64,000 nucleotides of DNA, from assembly GCF_020905335.1 (NCBI RefSeq), contig NZ_JAJJMN010000003.1, forward strand, positions 124,001 through 188,000, given 5' to 3'. Every line of letters starts with the position of its first letter. Within the stretch, counting starts at the first letter, position 1. Source of the DNA: Flavobacterium lipolyticum. GTDB lineage: Bacteria; Bacteroidota; Bacteroidia; Flavobacteriales; Flavobacteriaceae. This document shows positions 9,050-22,623 of the stretch, in pieces. Position numbers and translations under genes: made by a program. The notes below the pieces were generated by a model. That model ran no database searches. It worked only from the letters and a program-made list of their open reading frames with translations, and was not told where the DNA came from.

Positions 9050-10018
9050 ATGCCATTAATTGAACAATCAGAATATAATCTGCCTTCTATTATGCATCGC
9101 AACAGGCATATTTCTACCATTTATGCTGCTTTGTTTAAAAAGTATGAAGTTCCCGAATATACAAGAAAAAAGCATGAATTAAGCGACGGAGATTTTATAA
9201 ACATCGATTTTATTATAAACGACTCTAAAAAAGCAGTCATTTTATGTCATGGTTTAGAAGGTGATTCGCGCAGAACCTATAATAATAGTTGTGCTGCTTA
9301 TTTTCGAGAGAAAGGCTTTTCCGTTTTTGCATGGAACAATCGCACCTGCGGAGGCGAGATGAATCGTCTTCCACGACTTTATCATCATGGTGCCGTAGAT
9401 GATCTTGACGAAGTAGTCCGGTTTGTTTTTCAAAAAGAATTCGAAGATGTCTATTTGATTGGATATTCAATGGGAGGAGTGCAGCTTCTGAATTATTTAG
9501 GCTGGACTAAAATTGATGAACGCATAAAAGCAGCAGTTACAATTTCGGTACCTACACATATTGCTACAAGTGCCGCTGTACTCAAACAAGGTTTTAACAG
9601 GGTTTATTTAAAGAACTTTACAATTGATATCAAAAGAAAGCTGAAATACAAGGCAGCACAGTTTCCCGATTTTATAAACCGGGATCAGATAGATAAAATT
9701 TCGTCGTTTGATGAAGTCGATCAGTACTTCACAGCACCGCTGCATGGCTTTGCAAGTCGTGATGATTATTATCAGCGTGTTTCTCCTGAATTCTCCCTTC
9801 AAAACATTACCACCCCCGTTTTAATTATTAACTCATTAGACGATCCTTTTCTGGGAGAAAGATGTTATCCCAGAGCTATAGCACAGGACAGCGCCTACGT
9901 GTATCTGGAAACACCAAGATATGGCGGGCACTGTGCTTTTCCATTGCGTGACTCAGAGTATTCCTACGCCGAGAAAAGAGCTTACGAGTTTTTTGAGTCG
10001 TGCAGAGCGCTTACATAG
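9050..10018 (+). CDS. YheT/ABHD1-3-like alpha/beta hydrolase
   Basis: A 322-residue cytosolic hydrolase. The N-terminal NRHISTIYAALFKK resembles the YheT family start. The oxyanion region is ILCHGLEGDS (about residue 64), the nucleophile elbow is GYSMGG (about residue 139), the acid is in INSLDDPFLG and the histidine in YGGHCAFP. YheT-like enzymes are poorly characterised; eukaryotic relatives act on lipid esters. The gene stands alone with its own promoter-like box and a strong terminator downstream. Confidence 0.88.
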   Translation: MPLIEQSEYNLPSIMHRNRHISTIYAALFKKYEVPEYTRKKHELSDGDFINIDFIINDSKKAVILCHGLEGDSRRTYNNSCAAYFREKGFSVFAWNNRTCGGEMNRLPRLYHHGAVDDLDEVVRFVFQKEFEDVYLIGYSMGGVQLLNYLGWTKIDERIKAAVTISVPTHIATSAAVLKQGFNRVYLKNFTIDIKRKLKYKAAQFPDFINRDQIDKISSFDEVDQYFTAPLHGFASRDDYYQRVSPEFSLQNITTPVLIINSLDDPFLGERCYPRAIAQDSAYVYLETPRYGGHCAFPLRDSEYSYAEKRAYEFFESCRALT

Positions 10019-10122
10019 TATTTATATAAATCTTAATTGAATTTCGATAGCTCATTTAGTGTATCACTTAAGAAAGATCAAGTATATAGTAGTAGATTTG
10101 TTTATTGTACTTATATAGTATA

Positions 10123-10161
10123 CAACCCGACAGGTTTTTAAAACCTGTCGGGTTTGTTTTT
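10123..10161 (+). terminator. Rho-independent terminator after the YheT-like gene
   Basis: A perfect 14-bp stem (AACCCGACAGGTTT and its complement) with a very short loop is followed by a T-rich run. Confidence 0.88.
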
Positions 10162-10179
10162 TTACTACCTATATATAAG

Positions 10180-10510
10180 GAGTGATTTTGCCTAGCTGAA
10201 TATAAGAGTGGTTTTTGTCCAGCTGAGCGAAGTCGAAGCTTGGTGTTTGGAATTCTATACTATAATATAAGGAGTGATTTTGTCCAGCTGAGCGAAGTCG
10301 AAGCTTGGTATTCGAGATTCTATACTATATATAAAGAGTGATTCTGTCCAGCTGAGCGAAAATGCAAGAAAAGTAGTTTCTGTCCGGCTGAGCGAAGTCG
10401 AAGCTTGGTATTCGAGATTCTATACTATATATAAAGAGTGATTCTGTCCAGCTGAGCGAAAATGCAAGAAAAGTAGTTTCTGTCCGGCTGAGCGAAGTCG
10501 AAGCCTTTAT
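10180..10510. repeat. Short repeats, with two exact 100-bp tandem units
   Basis: The phrase GTCCAGCTGAGCGAAGTCGA and variants recur five or more times. The units 10301-10400 and 10401-10500 are near-identical 100-bp tandem copies. No ORF is present. Phrases of this kind resemble dispersed intergenic repeats in flavobacteria. Confidence 0.8.
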
Positions 10511-10755
10511 CCGCTACTATCGGGGCTAGGGCATGGGTTTTCAAAGGAAAGACCGGTCATAAAACAAAAACTTCGCGCCTTTGCGTCATTGCGAGATTAG
10601 TAAAAACCCAGTAAAAATGGGGCTTTGTATCTAAGAGTTTCATTTGAAGGAAGAAAAATCTTTCAAACCTGAAAATAGTTTAATTTGTAAAAGAGGTGTT
10701 ATCAGACTGTTAAGAGAAAGTTTTGAAAAAGATTAAAAATAAGTTTAGAAAAAGC

Positions 10756-10785
10756 TTGTGAAAGCGGATAAAGTGACTACTTTTG
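10756..10785 (+). promoter_or_regulatory. rRNA promoter P1
   Basis: TTG at 10756-10758, a 19-bp spacer, and TACTTTTG at 10778-10785, an exact match to the Bacteroidota -33/-7 consensus (TTG...TAnnTTTG). It is followed by GCACCCGC, a phrase shared with P2 and P3. Confidence 0.8.
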
Positions 10786-10875
10786 CACCCGCAACAGCGA
10801 TAAACGTTCACCGAAATACTGACAAGCAAACGAATTAAGACGAGAAGAAATTTTCAAAAAAAGATTCCGAAAAGC

Positions 10876-10906
10876 TTGCGAGATTCGAAAACGGGTATTA
10901 CATTTG
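10876..10906 (+). promoter_or_regulatory. rRNA promoter P2
   Basis: TTG at 10876-10878, a 20-bp spacer, and TACATTTG at 10899-10906, again followed by GCACCCCGC. It is the second of three tandem promoters before the 16S gene. Confidence 0.8.
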
Positions 10907-11000
10907 CACCCCGCAAAACATGGGAAGTTCATTGAAAGATTGGTTAGGAGGGAAGTTAAAAACGAAAAGAGATTTTCTAAAAAAAAACTTCAAAAAACTC

Positions 11001-11031
11001 TTGCCGATTAGAAATAAGTTTTCTACTTTTG
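11001..11031 (+). promoter_or_regulatory. rRNA promoter P3
   Basis: TTG at 11001-11003, a 20-bp spacer, and TACTTTTG at 11024-11031, followed by GCACCCGC. It is the closest of the three promoters, about 165 bp before the 16S 5' end. Confidence 0.8.
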
Positions 11032-11195
11032 CACCCGCTTTGAGAAACAAGCGAAACAATAAAAAGAACACGTTCGTAGACATATTGAATTGACAGCCGT
11101 TTCGATGAAAATCGGAACAAAAGAATAAGAGTAATAGAATCGTAAGATTCGAAAAGAACCGATAGATATTCATCGCAATATAATATAAAAATATA

Positions 11196-12710
<1,515 letters not shown>

Positions 12711-12834
12711 AGAGCCTTAATGTTAGCCTAGTGCACGTTAAGGAAAAAAGATGATTATTTATGGGTCTCTGAATTGGAGATTGTATTACTCTTGCTGTTA
12801 ATTTAAAAAAATGAAAAGAATTAAGTAAAAACAG

Positions 12835-12908
12835 AGTCTCGTAGCTCAGCTGGTTAGAGTACTACACTGATAATGTAGGGGTCGGCAGTTCGAGTCTGCC
12901 CGGGACTA
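12835..12908 (+). tRNA. tRNA-Ile (GAT)
   Basis: The cloverleaf is read by hand: acceptor AGTCTCG pairs with CGGGACT, the D arm is GCTCAGCTGGTTAGAG, the anticodon loop is CTGATAA (GAT), and the T arm carries GTTCGAGTC. CCA is not encoded. It lies in the 16S-23S spacer, the usual place. Confidence 0.96.
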
Positions 12909-13055
12909 CTTTTTAAAACAATTGACAATTGATAATTAACAATTGATAATTAATAACTAAAAAGACTGTAAGTTTAATTTAAAAGGAAATTTTAGAGGTT
13001 GAGTGACCGTTTTAAGTACTGTTAACTGAGAACTGTTAACTGACAACTAAAAAAT

Positions 13056-13129
13056 GGGGGATTAGCTCAGCTGGCTAGAGCGCCTGCCTTGCACGCAGGA
13101 GGTCAACGGTTCGACTCCGTTATTCTCCA
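13056..13129 (+). tRNA. tRNA-Ala (TGC)
   Basis: Acceptor GGGGGAT pairs with ATTCTCC (two G-T pairs), the D arm is GCTCAGCTGGCTAGAG, the anticodon loop is CTTGCAC (TGC), and the T arm carries GGTTCGACTCC. It is the second spacer tRNA of the rRNA operon. Confidence 0.96.
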
Positions 13130-13319
13130 CTAAGGGCTATAAGCTATAAGCTGTAGGCCGTAAGCTAAAAAGCTTAAAGCGTATTGCTTAAAGCCTAAAG
13201 CGAAACAAAGTTCATTGACATATTGAGATAAGAAAATAATAAGAAAGTAGAAAGCGTTTTTTGTTATTCGTAACAAAAGACAAAGAAAAACGGTCTTGTT
13301 TTATAGCAAGATTGGTACA

Positions 13320-16200
<2,881 letters not shown>

Positions 16201-16377
16201 CCTTTTCCCTCCGAGCAATCGGAGGGAGGAAACTTTCTTAACAAAAAAACTTATTTGTTTCTTTATCTCAGTATGTTAAAATATTGTCCGCACGCGGAAA
16301 GTGACTAGTGAAGAGTGAGTAGTAAAGAGTCTAAGGACTAATTACTAAGGGCTAACAACTAATTACTAATAACCTTA

Positions 16378-16489
16378 AGGTGGTTATTGCGGCGGGGCTC
16401 ACCTCTTCCCATCCCGAACAGAGAAGTTAAGCCCGCCTGCGCAGATGGTACTGCAGTTATGTGGGAGAGTATGTCGTCGCCTTTCTTTT
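16378..16489 (+). rRNA. rrf: 5S ribosomal RNA
   Basis: About 110 bp with the conserved block CATCCCGAACAGAGAAGTTAAG and pairing ends (GGTGGTTATTGCGGCG with GTCGTCGCC). It lies 180 bp after the 23S and is followed at once by a terminator. Confidence 0.94.
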
Positions 16490-16524
16490 AAGAACCCTAT
16501 CCAAATCGGATAGGGTTTTTTGTT
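16490..16524 (+). terminator. rRNA operon terminator
   Basis: An AACCCTATCC / GGATAGGGTT stem is followed by six or more T, directly after the 5S gene. Confidence 0.88.
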
Positions 16525-16529
16525 TTATA

Positions 16530-18400
16530 ACGTTTTTTAAATCTTTGCGTGCTTTGCGTAAATCGTCGCGCTCTTTGTGGTTAAAAAAAATTTTACACGG
16601 ATGATACAGATTCGCCAGGCGAAAACGCGGATTGGAACGGATTTTTTTTTGATTTGTAGAGATGGAAATTGCTTTTGCCCTTTCAAGGCGAAAATGACAT
16701 TATTTTTATTTATTTCATAGTGCTTTGCACCATGCTCTTTGCTTTTCGGGCCTTCAGCCCTTTTTTCTTTGCGTAAACCTTCGCGCTGTTTGCGGTTAAA
16801 AAAAATAACACACGGATGATACGGATTCGCCAGGTGAAAACGCGGATCAAAACGGATTTTTTTTGATTTGTAGAGATGGAAATTGCTTTTGCCCTTTCAA
16901 GGCGATAGTTGCTGTTCATTTTGGTTCAGATATAGTGCCTCGCATCATGCTCTTTGCTTTTGGAGTTTTTAGTCCTTTTTCCTTGCGTGCTTTGCGTAAA
17001 CCTTCGCGCTCTTTGCGGTTAAAAAAATAGTATGCGAACGATACGGATTGGCCAGGCGAAAACGCGGATCAGAACGGATTTTTTATGTATTAATTGTTAA
17101 GGGCCAGGTTGTTCCTTTTGAGATTAGGCTTTTGCTCTTTTAGAGCAATATTTGGCATAATACTTTTAAAGATTAATAAGGGCTGAAAGCCCGAAAAGCA
17201 GAGAGCATGGTGCAAAGCGCCATGAAATAAATAGAAATAACATCATTTTCGCCCTGAAAGGGCAGAAGCCTCGACATAAAGAGAGGAATTTCTATGATTT
17301 TGAACAGCATTTTCTGGAAAAGATCGATTTTTCGGTATTAAAAACTAGTAAGAATTGGTTTTCTTTTGCCCTTTCAGGGCGATATTTGCTGTTCATTTTG
17401 GTTTGTACATAGTGCCTCGCACCATGCTCTCTGCTTTTCGGGCTTTCAGTCCTTTTTCCTTGCGTGCTTTGCGTAAACCTTTGCGCTATTTGCGGTTAAA
17501 AAAAATAACACACGGATGATACAGCGGATTTTTATGTAGTAGTTGTTAAGGGCTAGGTTGTTCCTTTTGAGATTAGGCTTTTGCTCTTTTAGAGCAATAT
17601 TTGGCATAATACTTTTAAAGATTAATAAGGGCTGAAAGCCCGAAAAGCAGAGAGCATGGTGCGAAGCGCTATGAAATAAATATAAATAATATTATTTTCG
17701 CCCTGAAAGGGCAGAAGCCTTGGCATAAAGAGAGGAATTTCTATGATTTTGAACATCATTTTCTGGAAAAGATTGATTTTTCTGTATTAAAAACTAGTAA
17801 GAATTGGTTTTCTTTTGCCCTGTCAGGGCGATAGTTGAGGCTCATTTTGGTTCATACGTGGTGCCTCGCGCCATGCTCTGTGCTTTTCGGGCTTTCAGTC
17901 CTTTTTCCTTGCGTGCTTTGCGTAAACCTTCGCGTTCTTTGCGGTTAAAAAATAGCACATAGATGATACAACGGATTTTTATGTAGTAGTTGTTAAGGGG
18001 CAGGTTGTTCGTTTGAGGTTAGGCTTTTGCTTTTTTTAGAGTAAATACTCTTAAATATTAGTAAGGGCTGAAAGCCCGAAAAGCAGAGAGCATGGTGCAT
18101 AGCGCTATGAAATAAATAGAAATAATTTCATTTTCGCCCTGAAAGGGCAGAAGCCTCGACATAAAGAGAGGAATTTCTATGATTTTGAACATCATTTTCT
18201 GGAAAAGATCGATTTTTCGGTATTAAAAACTAGTAAGAATTGGTTTTCTTTTGCCCTTTCAGGGCGATAGTTGAGGCTCATTTTGGTTCATACGTAGTGC
18301 CTCGCATCATGCTCTTTGCTTTTCGGGTTTTCAGTCCTTTTTCCTTGCGTGCTTTGCGTAAACCTTTGCGCTATTTGCGGTTAGAAATTAGCTCATAGAT
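16530..18400. repeat. Non-coding repeat array, period about 450 bp
   Basis: No believable gene lies in this stretch. Three long units begin near 17108, 17557 and 18004 (the phrase GTTGTTCCTTTTGAGATTAGG and its variants), giving periods of about 449 and 447 bp. Each unit holds the phrase AGGGCTGAAAGCCCGAAAAG in one orientation and its near-complement (CTTTTCGGGCTTTCAGTCCT) further on, plus the palindrome-like pair TTCGCCCTGAAAGGGCAGAA and TTGCCCTTTCAGGGCGA. The phrase GCGTGCTTTGCGTAAACCTT with GCGGTTAAAAAA also recurs at about 16550, 16770, 16985, 17460, 17910 and 18345. Repeats of this style occur between genes in flavobacteria. Confidence 0.9.
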
Positions 18401-18593
18401 GATTTATGGTTTAAATATTCTTTTTATCGTTGACTGCGTTAGGGATGGGAGTGATATCCTTTTGCGCTTACTGTACATAAAAAAAACTGAAACTTCTATC
18501 GCAAAAGATTTAGCGGACAGCCCGACCCGTAGGGGAACGCCATAAAAATTGTTGTCTTTAATAGATTGATGTTTAAATGAGATATTAGTATGA

Positions 18594-19367
18594 TTAAATG
18601 CTGTTTCCTTTTACAATTCCGCGGGATGAATTTTTTATAAAATCTAATATTTTATCACGCTCATAAGTTTGCTTCATGTGTTTTTCGATAAAGTCTAATG
18701 CAAGAGAGGTATTTCTTTTTTGCTGAAAGATAATACGATATATTTCTTGTAGTTCTTGCATTTTTTCAATCTTAAAACCTCTTCTTCGTAAACCAATGGT
18801 ATTTAATCCTGCAAAACTTAAAGGTTCACGTGCAACGAGTATGTATGGTGGTACATCTTTGACAATACGACTCATGCCGCTAATCATAGTATGTTCCCCA
18901 ATAATCGAAAATTGATGAATTGCTGTTAATCCGCTGATATTTGCGTAATCGCCCACCATTACTTCTCCTGCCATTCCCACATTAAAACCTATAATGCAGT
19001 TATTACCAATGAAACAATCATGTCCGATATGAGTGTTGGACATGATTAAATTATGATTCCCAATTACTGTTTTTTGTTTTGATTGAGTTCCTTTGTTTAT
19101 AGTAACAAATTCTCTGATAATATTGTTGTCTCCAATTTCCAGAGTGCTATATTCGTTTTTGTATTTTAAATCTTGTGGGGTTCCTGATAATACTGCATTG
19201 GGATGTATTTGGCAATTCCGGCCAATTCTAGCACCGTCAAGTAGGTTTACATTATTGCCAATCCAAGTGTTATCACCAATAATTACATTATTTTCAATAG
19301 TTGTGTAATTACCAATATGAACGTTTGTTCCAATAATTGCATTTTTGCCTATAGTTATATTTTTCAA
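18594..19367 (-). CDS. lpxA: LpxA-like acyl-[ACP]-UDP-GlcNAc O-acyltransferase
   Basis: A 257-residue left-handed beta-helix enzyme, the first step of lipid A synthesis. Hexapeptide repeats fill residues 1-170 (for example IGKNAIIGTNVHIGNY). LpxA-specific marks are TPQDLKY, IREFVTINKGT, the catalytic histidine in THIGHDCFIGN, LTAIHQFSIIG, and the helical tail with LRRRGF and SSRGIV. The length matches LpxA. The frame starts with TTG; no ATG is close upstream. Flavobacteria usually already carry lpxA in a main lipid A cluster, so this isolated copy, next to a Crp-type regulator, may be a paralogue with another acyl-chain preference (inference). Confidence 0.9.
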   Translation of the reverse strand: MKNITIGKNAIIGTNVHIGNYTTIENNVIIGDNTWIGNNVNLLDGARIGRNCQIHPNAVLSGTPQDLKYKNEYSTLEIGDNNIIREFVTINKGTQSKQKTVIGNHNLIMSNTHIGHDCFIGNNCIIGFNVGMAGEVMVGDYANISGLTAIHQFSIIGEHTMISGMSRIVKDVPPYILVAREPLSFAGLNTIGLRRRGFKIEKMQELQEIYRIIFQQKRNTSLALDFIEKHMKQTYERDKILDFIKNSSRGIVKGNSI

Positions 19368-19431
19368 TTTGATTGTCTTTATATGAAAAGCAAATGTTGG
19401 AAAAATATAATGATTTTTTCTTGATGTAAAA

Positions 19432-19995
19432 TCAATTAATTGAAGATCTTATTCTGCTCAATGTTTCCTGACTTACACCGATAAGCGAGGCAATATGTTT
19501 TAGTTTTGATTTTGCAATAATAGGAGGAAATGAAGTTAATAAGTAGAAGTATTTATCCTGAGCATTCATGGATTTATAAAAATGATGAAATTCGTTCAAT
19601 TTTGACAGATAAATTCTAAGCAGCTTAATATAGAATTTAGAAAATAAAGGATATTCTAATAGAATTTGCTCATCTGTGTACGATAATGAATAAAGTATGG
19701 TGTCCTCACATGCCTGAAAAAGCTCAAATGAGGGTTTCTGTTCAAAGAAACTACTCAATGAAGTGATGAATTGATGATCGGTATAAATCCATTTAGTTAC
19801 CTCTTCTCCGTCATTATAAAAAAATCTTCGTACTGAACCGGATTTTATAAAGTAAATTTTGGGGCAAATTTGCCCTTCATTTATAATAATTTTATTTTTC
19901 TTGTAGGATTCTTCTTTGAAGTGGTTTTTTATTGCCTTTTCGGTCTCTTGATCCAGTGCCTGAAAATTGTTTATAAATGCAAGAAGCTCTTCCAT
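19432..19995 (-). CDS. Crp/Fnr-family transcriptional regulator
   Basis: A 187-residue protein with an N-terminal cyclic-nucleotide-binding-like beta barrel (about 20-115) and a C-terminal helix-turn-helix (KLKHIASLIGVSQETLSRIRSSIN). It has no Cys cluster of the FNR kind. This short form is very common in Bacteroidota. It lies 64 bp upstream of the lpxA-like gene on the same strand and may be co-transcribed with it or control it. Confidence 0.9.
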   Translation of the reverse strand: MEELLAFINNFQALDQETEKAIKNHFKEESYKKNKIIINEGQICPKIYFIKSGSVRRFFYNDGEEVTKWIYTDHQFITSLSSFFEQKPSFELFQACEDTILYSLSYTDEQILLEYPLFSKFYIKLLRIYLSKLNEFHHFYKSMNAQDKYFYLLTSFPPIIAKSKLKHIASLIGVSQETLSRIRSSIN

Positions 19996-20156
19996 TGCCC
20001 TTATTTAGTTGGTTTATTTATTGAAAATTAGACCAAATTTAGGTTTAATTAATAACGAATATAGTCTATTTCTTAGAAGAACTATCATTATAAACATTGC
20101 TGAGTGTATTATGCGAATTCTGTTTTGTTTAGATGCATTGTTTATTTGGATGACCA

Positions 20157-20196
20157 GTAAAAAAAAGAACCCCAAAAGAGTATTTTTTGGGGTAGA
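20157..20196 (-). terminator. Terminator of tssB-tssC
   Basis: On the minus strand an ACCCCAAAAAATAC / TTTTGGGGT hairpin is followed by a T-rich tract, 20 bp past the tssC stop. Confidence 0.75.
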
Positions 20197-20214
20197 TTTT
20201 AGGGTAGAAATGAA

Positions 20215-21579
20215 TTAAACCTGTTTGTAATCACTATGCCAAACAGCTTCTTCAGGACCATCTCCTTTGTGTCCGTCTAACTGAATTACGAAACTTTTAG
20301 CCGGGAAGTATGGTGTGATGTGGATATCTAGTAAGATTCTGTCTTTTTGAGTTTTATCCTGCTCAATTTTCATTACGGTAAACTTCTCAATAAGATTAGT
20401 AGGTCCTTTAATTCCGTCAAGGAACTTAATGATTTGGCTTCTTAAATCAGCTTCAGTTCTGGTAGTCCAGTTCTCGAAAGCTCTTCTGTTTAAGAAATCG
20501 AAAAGTACTTTGGTAATATGGTCGAATACACGTACTACAGAGTAGGTTTGTAAACCTAAGTTGTCTCCGTTGAACAATGTTTTAGCAGAGAAAGCCATAA
20601 TTTTGCTGTACTCATTAACCATTGGTACCAATCCCATTTTTTCAATTTCTGAGATTTCACTTTTCTTCAGGTCAAAACGAACGCTTTCTACCTCGTTTAA
20701 GCCTCCGAATTTTTTACCGGCAACTACCTGAGACATCAATGTTTTGTATATTTTACCTGCTAAAGAAGTCGATGGTGGTACATAAAGATTGTCTTCTTCT
20801 CCAACTTCGTTATTTTTACTTCTTCCTAACAAATAGTTACAAGTCATAATAGTGTTTGATTTGTACACATCACCACCAGTATGATTGGCATTGAAGAAGA
20901 TATCGATAACATCATCCGGAGTTTCAAGATCCTGGAAGTCAGTTAGTAATACTGTTTTATTCTCGTGAGCTATTTTGGACCATTTTTCTAAAACAGCGTT
21001 AGAACCTAAATATCCTGGAACTGAAAGTATAGAGTAGTTTTTTCTCAAATCAAGACGGTCAAAATTTTGCTTTAATTCATTCGAAACATAATCAATAAAC
21101 AAAGTATTGTCTAAATCTTTTAATTGCGTTATATCGGCGTTTACGATCGTTACGTTCTTGATTTTATCGCTTTCAGCATTTTTGTAGAACAAAGCGACAC
21201 TACGATAAGAAGTTTCTAGTTCTCTTGTAGTGTTTAAGGCGTATTTCAGGTTTTTATTTAATGTTGCATCTGCTGATGTTGCTTTTGCATTGGCCACTTC
21301 GATCATGGATTCAACAGAATTATTTCCTTTTAGTAAATCCAGCCACAAATCAAGTCTGTTATTAAGAGTAGTTCTCTCGCTTTCCCATTGAGCATCGTTA
21401 AGAAAGATATTTTTTCTAGCTTTTCTGGTCGGGTTTAAGTTTGATAATCCGTCGATTACGTTTTCTAAGAAAGCAAAACCTCCATATTCGTTTAACAGGT
21501 TTATTTTGCTTGGGGATTCTTGTACTAATTGTTCGCTTGAAGAACCTTGAACTTTTTGTTCTTTAGTTTGAGTTGCCAT
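20215..21579 (-). CDS. tssC: T6SS contractile sheath large subunit TssC
   Basis: 454 residues. With TssB it forms the contractile sheath around the Hcp tube in the cytoplasm. The middle shows the family segment with a PGYLGSNAVLEKWSKIA region and LLGRSKNNEVGEEDNLYVPPSTSLAGKIYKTLMSQ. The C-terminal part carries SVVRVFDHITKVLFDFLNRRAFENWT and PAKSFVIQLDGH. The length and order fit the Bacteroidota TssC branch. It follows tssB by 2 bp on the minus strand. The rest of the cluster is divergent from it, so sheath genes have a separate promoter. Confidence 0.93.
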   Translation of the reverse strand: MATQTKEQKVQGSSSEQLVQESPSKINLLNEYGGFAFLENVIDGLSNLNPTRKARKNIFLNDAQWESERTTLNNRLDLWLDLLKGNNSVESMIEVANAKATSADATLNKNLKYALNTTRELETSYRSVALFYKNAESDKIKNVTIVNADITQLKDLDNTLFIDYVSNELKQNFDRLDLRKNYSILSVPGYLGSNAVLEKWSKIAHENKTVLLTDFQDLETPDDVIDIFFNANHTGGDVYKSNTIMTCNYLLGRSKNNEVGEEDNLYVPPSTSLAGKIYKTLMSQVVAGKKFGGLNEVESVRFDLKKSEISEIEKMGLVPMVNEYSKIMAFSAKTLFNGDNLGLQTYSVVRVFDHITKVLFDFLNRRAFENWTTRTEADLRSQIIKFLDGIKGPTNLIEKFTVMKIEQDKTQKDRILLDIHITPYFPAKSFVIQLDGHKGDGPEEAVWHSDYKQV

Positions 21580-21581
21580 AT

Positions 21582-22037
21582 TTACTGTTTGTTGTTGTTA
21601 ATTTCGTTCTTAGCGTTTTGAAGTAATTCGATTACCGCTTCTTTAACAGCCGGGTCCTGGATTGCTTTTATTAAAGCTCTGTTGCTCGAAAGCTGGCGAA
21701 CAATTTTGTACGCTTGTTCCTTTTCAGTGTTTAATTTATTAAGAAAAGGACTGTTTTCTTTTATAGATTTTGCTCCAAAATCTCCTAAGTTTTGGAAGAC
21801 CATCGATTCGTTTAAATCGGAACCTTGTTCCGTTGTAAATTCAAAGTCTACGCTAGGTTTGTACTTCTCAAAAACCGCTTCTACAGTCTGCAAATCATAG
21901 ACAGCTTCGGGGCCAACCGGCTGCTCATTTGTAAGTTTTTGAATTAGTAATGTTCTGTTCGAAGGAATTTCCAAAATTGATTCACTGGCGTCAACTTTTA
22001 CTTCATTGCCACCAATACCATAATTGAACATGCTCAT
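21582..22037 (-). CDS. tssB: T6SS contractile sheath small subunit TssB
   Basis: 151 residues and acidic. It partners TssC in the sheath and is the anchor for ClpV recycling in other systems. Typical TssB features are SILEIPSNRTLLIQKLTNEQP near the N-terminus, VDFEFT in the middle, and a helical C-terminus. It is the first gene of the minus-strand pair. The 158-bp gap to tssE (22038-22195) must hold two divergent promoters; it is AT-rich and I could not place a perfect -7 box in it. Confidence 0.9.
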   Translation of the reverse strand: MSMFNYGIGGNEVKVDASESILEIPSNRTLLIQKLTNEQPVGPEAVYDLQTVEAVFEKYKPSVDFEFTTEQGSDLNESMVFQNLGDFGAKSIKENSPFLNKLNTEKEQAYKIVRQLSSNRALIKAIQDPAVKEAVIELLQNAKNEINNNKQ

Positions 22038-22195
22038 AATTTTATAAGATTTTTAGTTGATTTTGTAAAACTAGTAAAAAAATACTTTAAAATAATATTG
22101 ATTTGTAAGTATTTTATTTGGAGTTTTGTAGCAATGTGTTAAAATTAAAATTTGAACCTTTAGTTTTATAAAAAACAACTAAATTTCGACAAAAG

Positions 22196-22615
22196 ATGAA
22201 ATACCTGAAATACCCTGTTAATTTTAAATCTTTGGTGAGAGGTTCACAGGATAATTTTTGTAAGATAGAAGAATCGATTGCTTATAACATCATGATGATT
22301 ATTACCACTTCATTTGGAGAGATTCCCGAGATCCCAAATTACGGATCTGTCATCTGGGACCTGGAGTTTAATCAACATATAAAGAAAAGAGATTGGGAGG
22401 ATTTGGTTAGAAAATCCCTGTTAAAGTCGATTACTGAATTTGAGAGGAGATTAACCTTAAGTGAAGTCACTATTTCGTTAGATGAAATTGATAATACGGA
22501 GCTGGGATCAAGCATAAGAAGAAAAGCAAACATAGTCGTAAAAGGAGACATTATCGAAAGTCTGATGCCATTTAGCTTTCACACAAAATTGAATATAAGC
22601 CCAATTTCTCAATAG
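22196..22615 (+). CDS. tssE: T6SS baseplate wedge protein TssE (gp25-like)
   Basis: 139 residues with the gp25/TssE pattern: CKIEESIAYNIMMIITTSFGEIPEIPNYGSVIWDLEF. It belongs to the baseplate wedge with TssF and TssG and starts sheath assembly. It is the first gene of the long plus-strand operon, 8 bp before tssF. Confidence 0.92.
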   Translation: MKYLKYPVNFKSLVRGSQDNFCKIEESIAYNIMMIITTSFGEIPEIPNYGSVIWDLEFNQHIKKRDWEDLVRKSLLKSITEFERRLTLSEVTISLDEIDNTELGSSIRRKANIVVKGDIIESLMPFSFHTKLNISPISQ

Positions 22616-22623
22616 TACAAAAT

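Noticed and set aside
16710..16919. Minus-strand ORF of 69 codons in the repeat field
   Set aside because: It is made of repeat sequence and is not kept open in the other copies.
16530..18400. CRISPR array
   Set aside because: The repeats are long (about 450 bp) and contain inverted phrases; there are no short regular repeats with unique spacers.
20009..20218. ORF of 69 codons between the Crp-type gene and tssC
   Set aside because: It overlaps the minus-strand tssC terminator and has no motif; probably chance.
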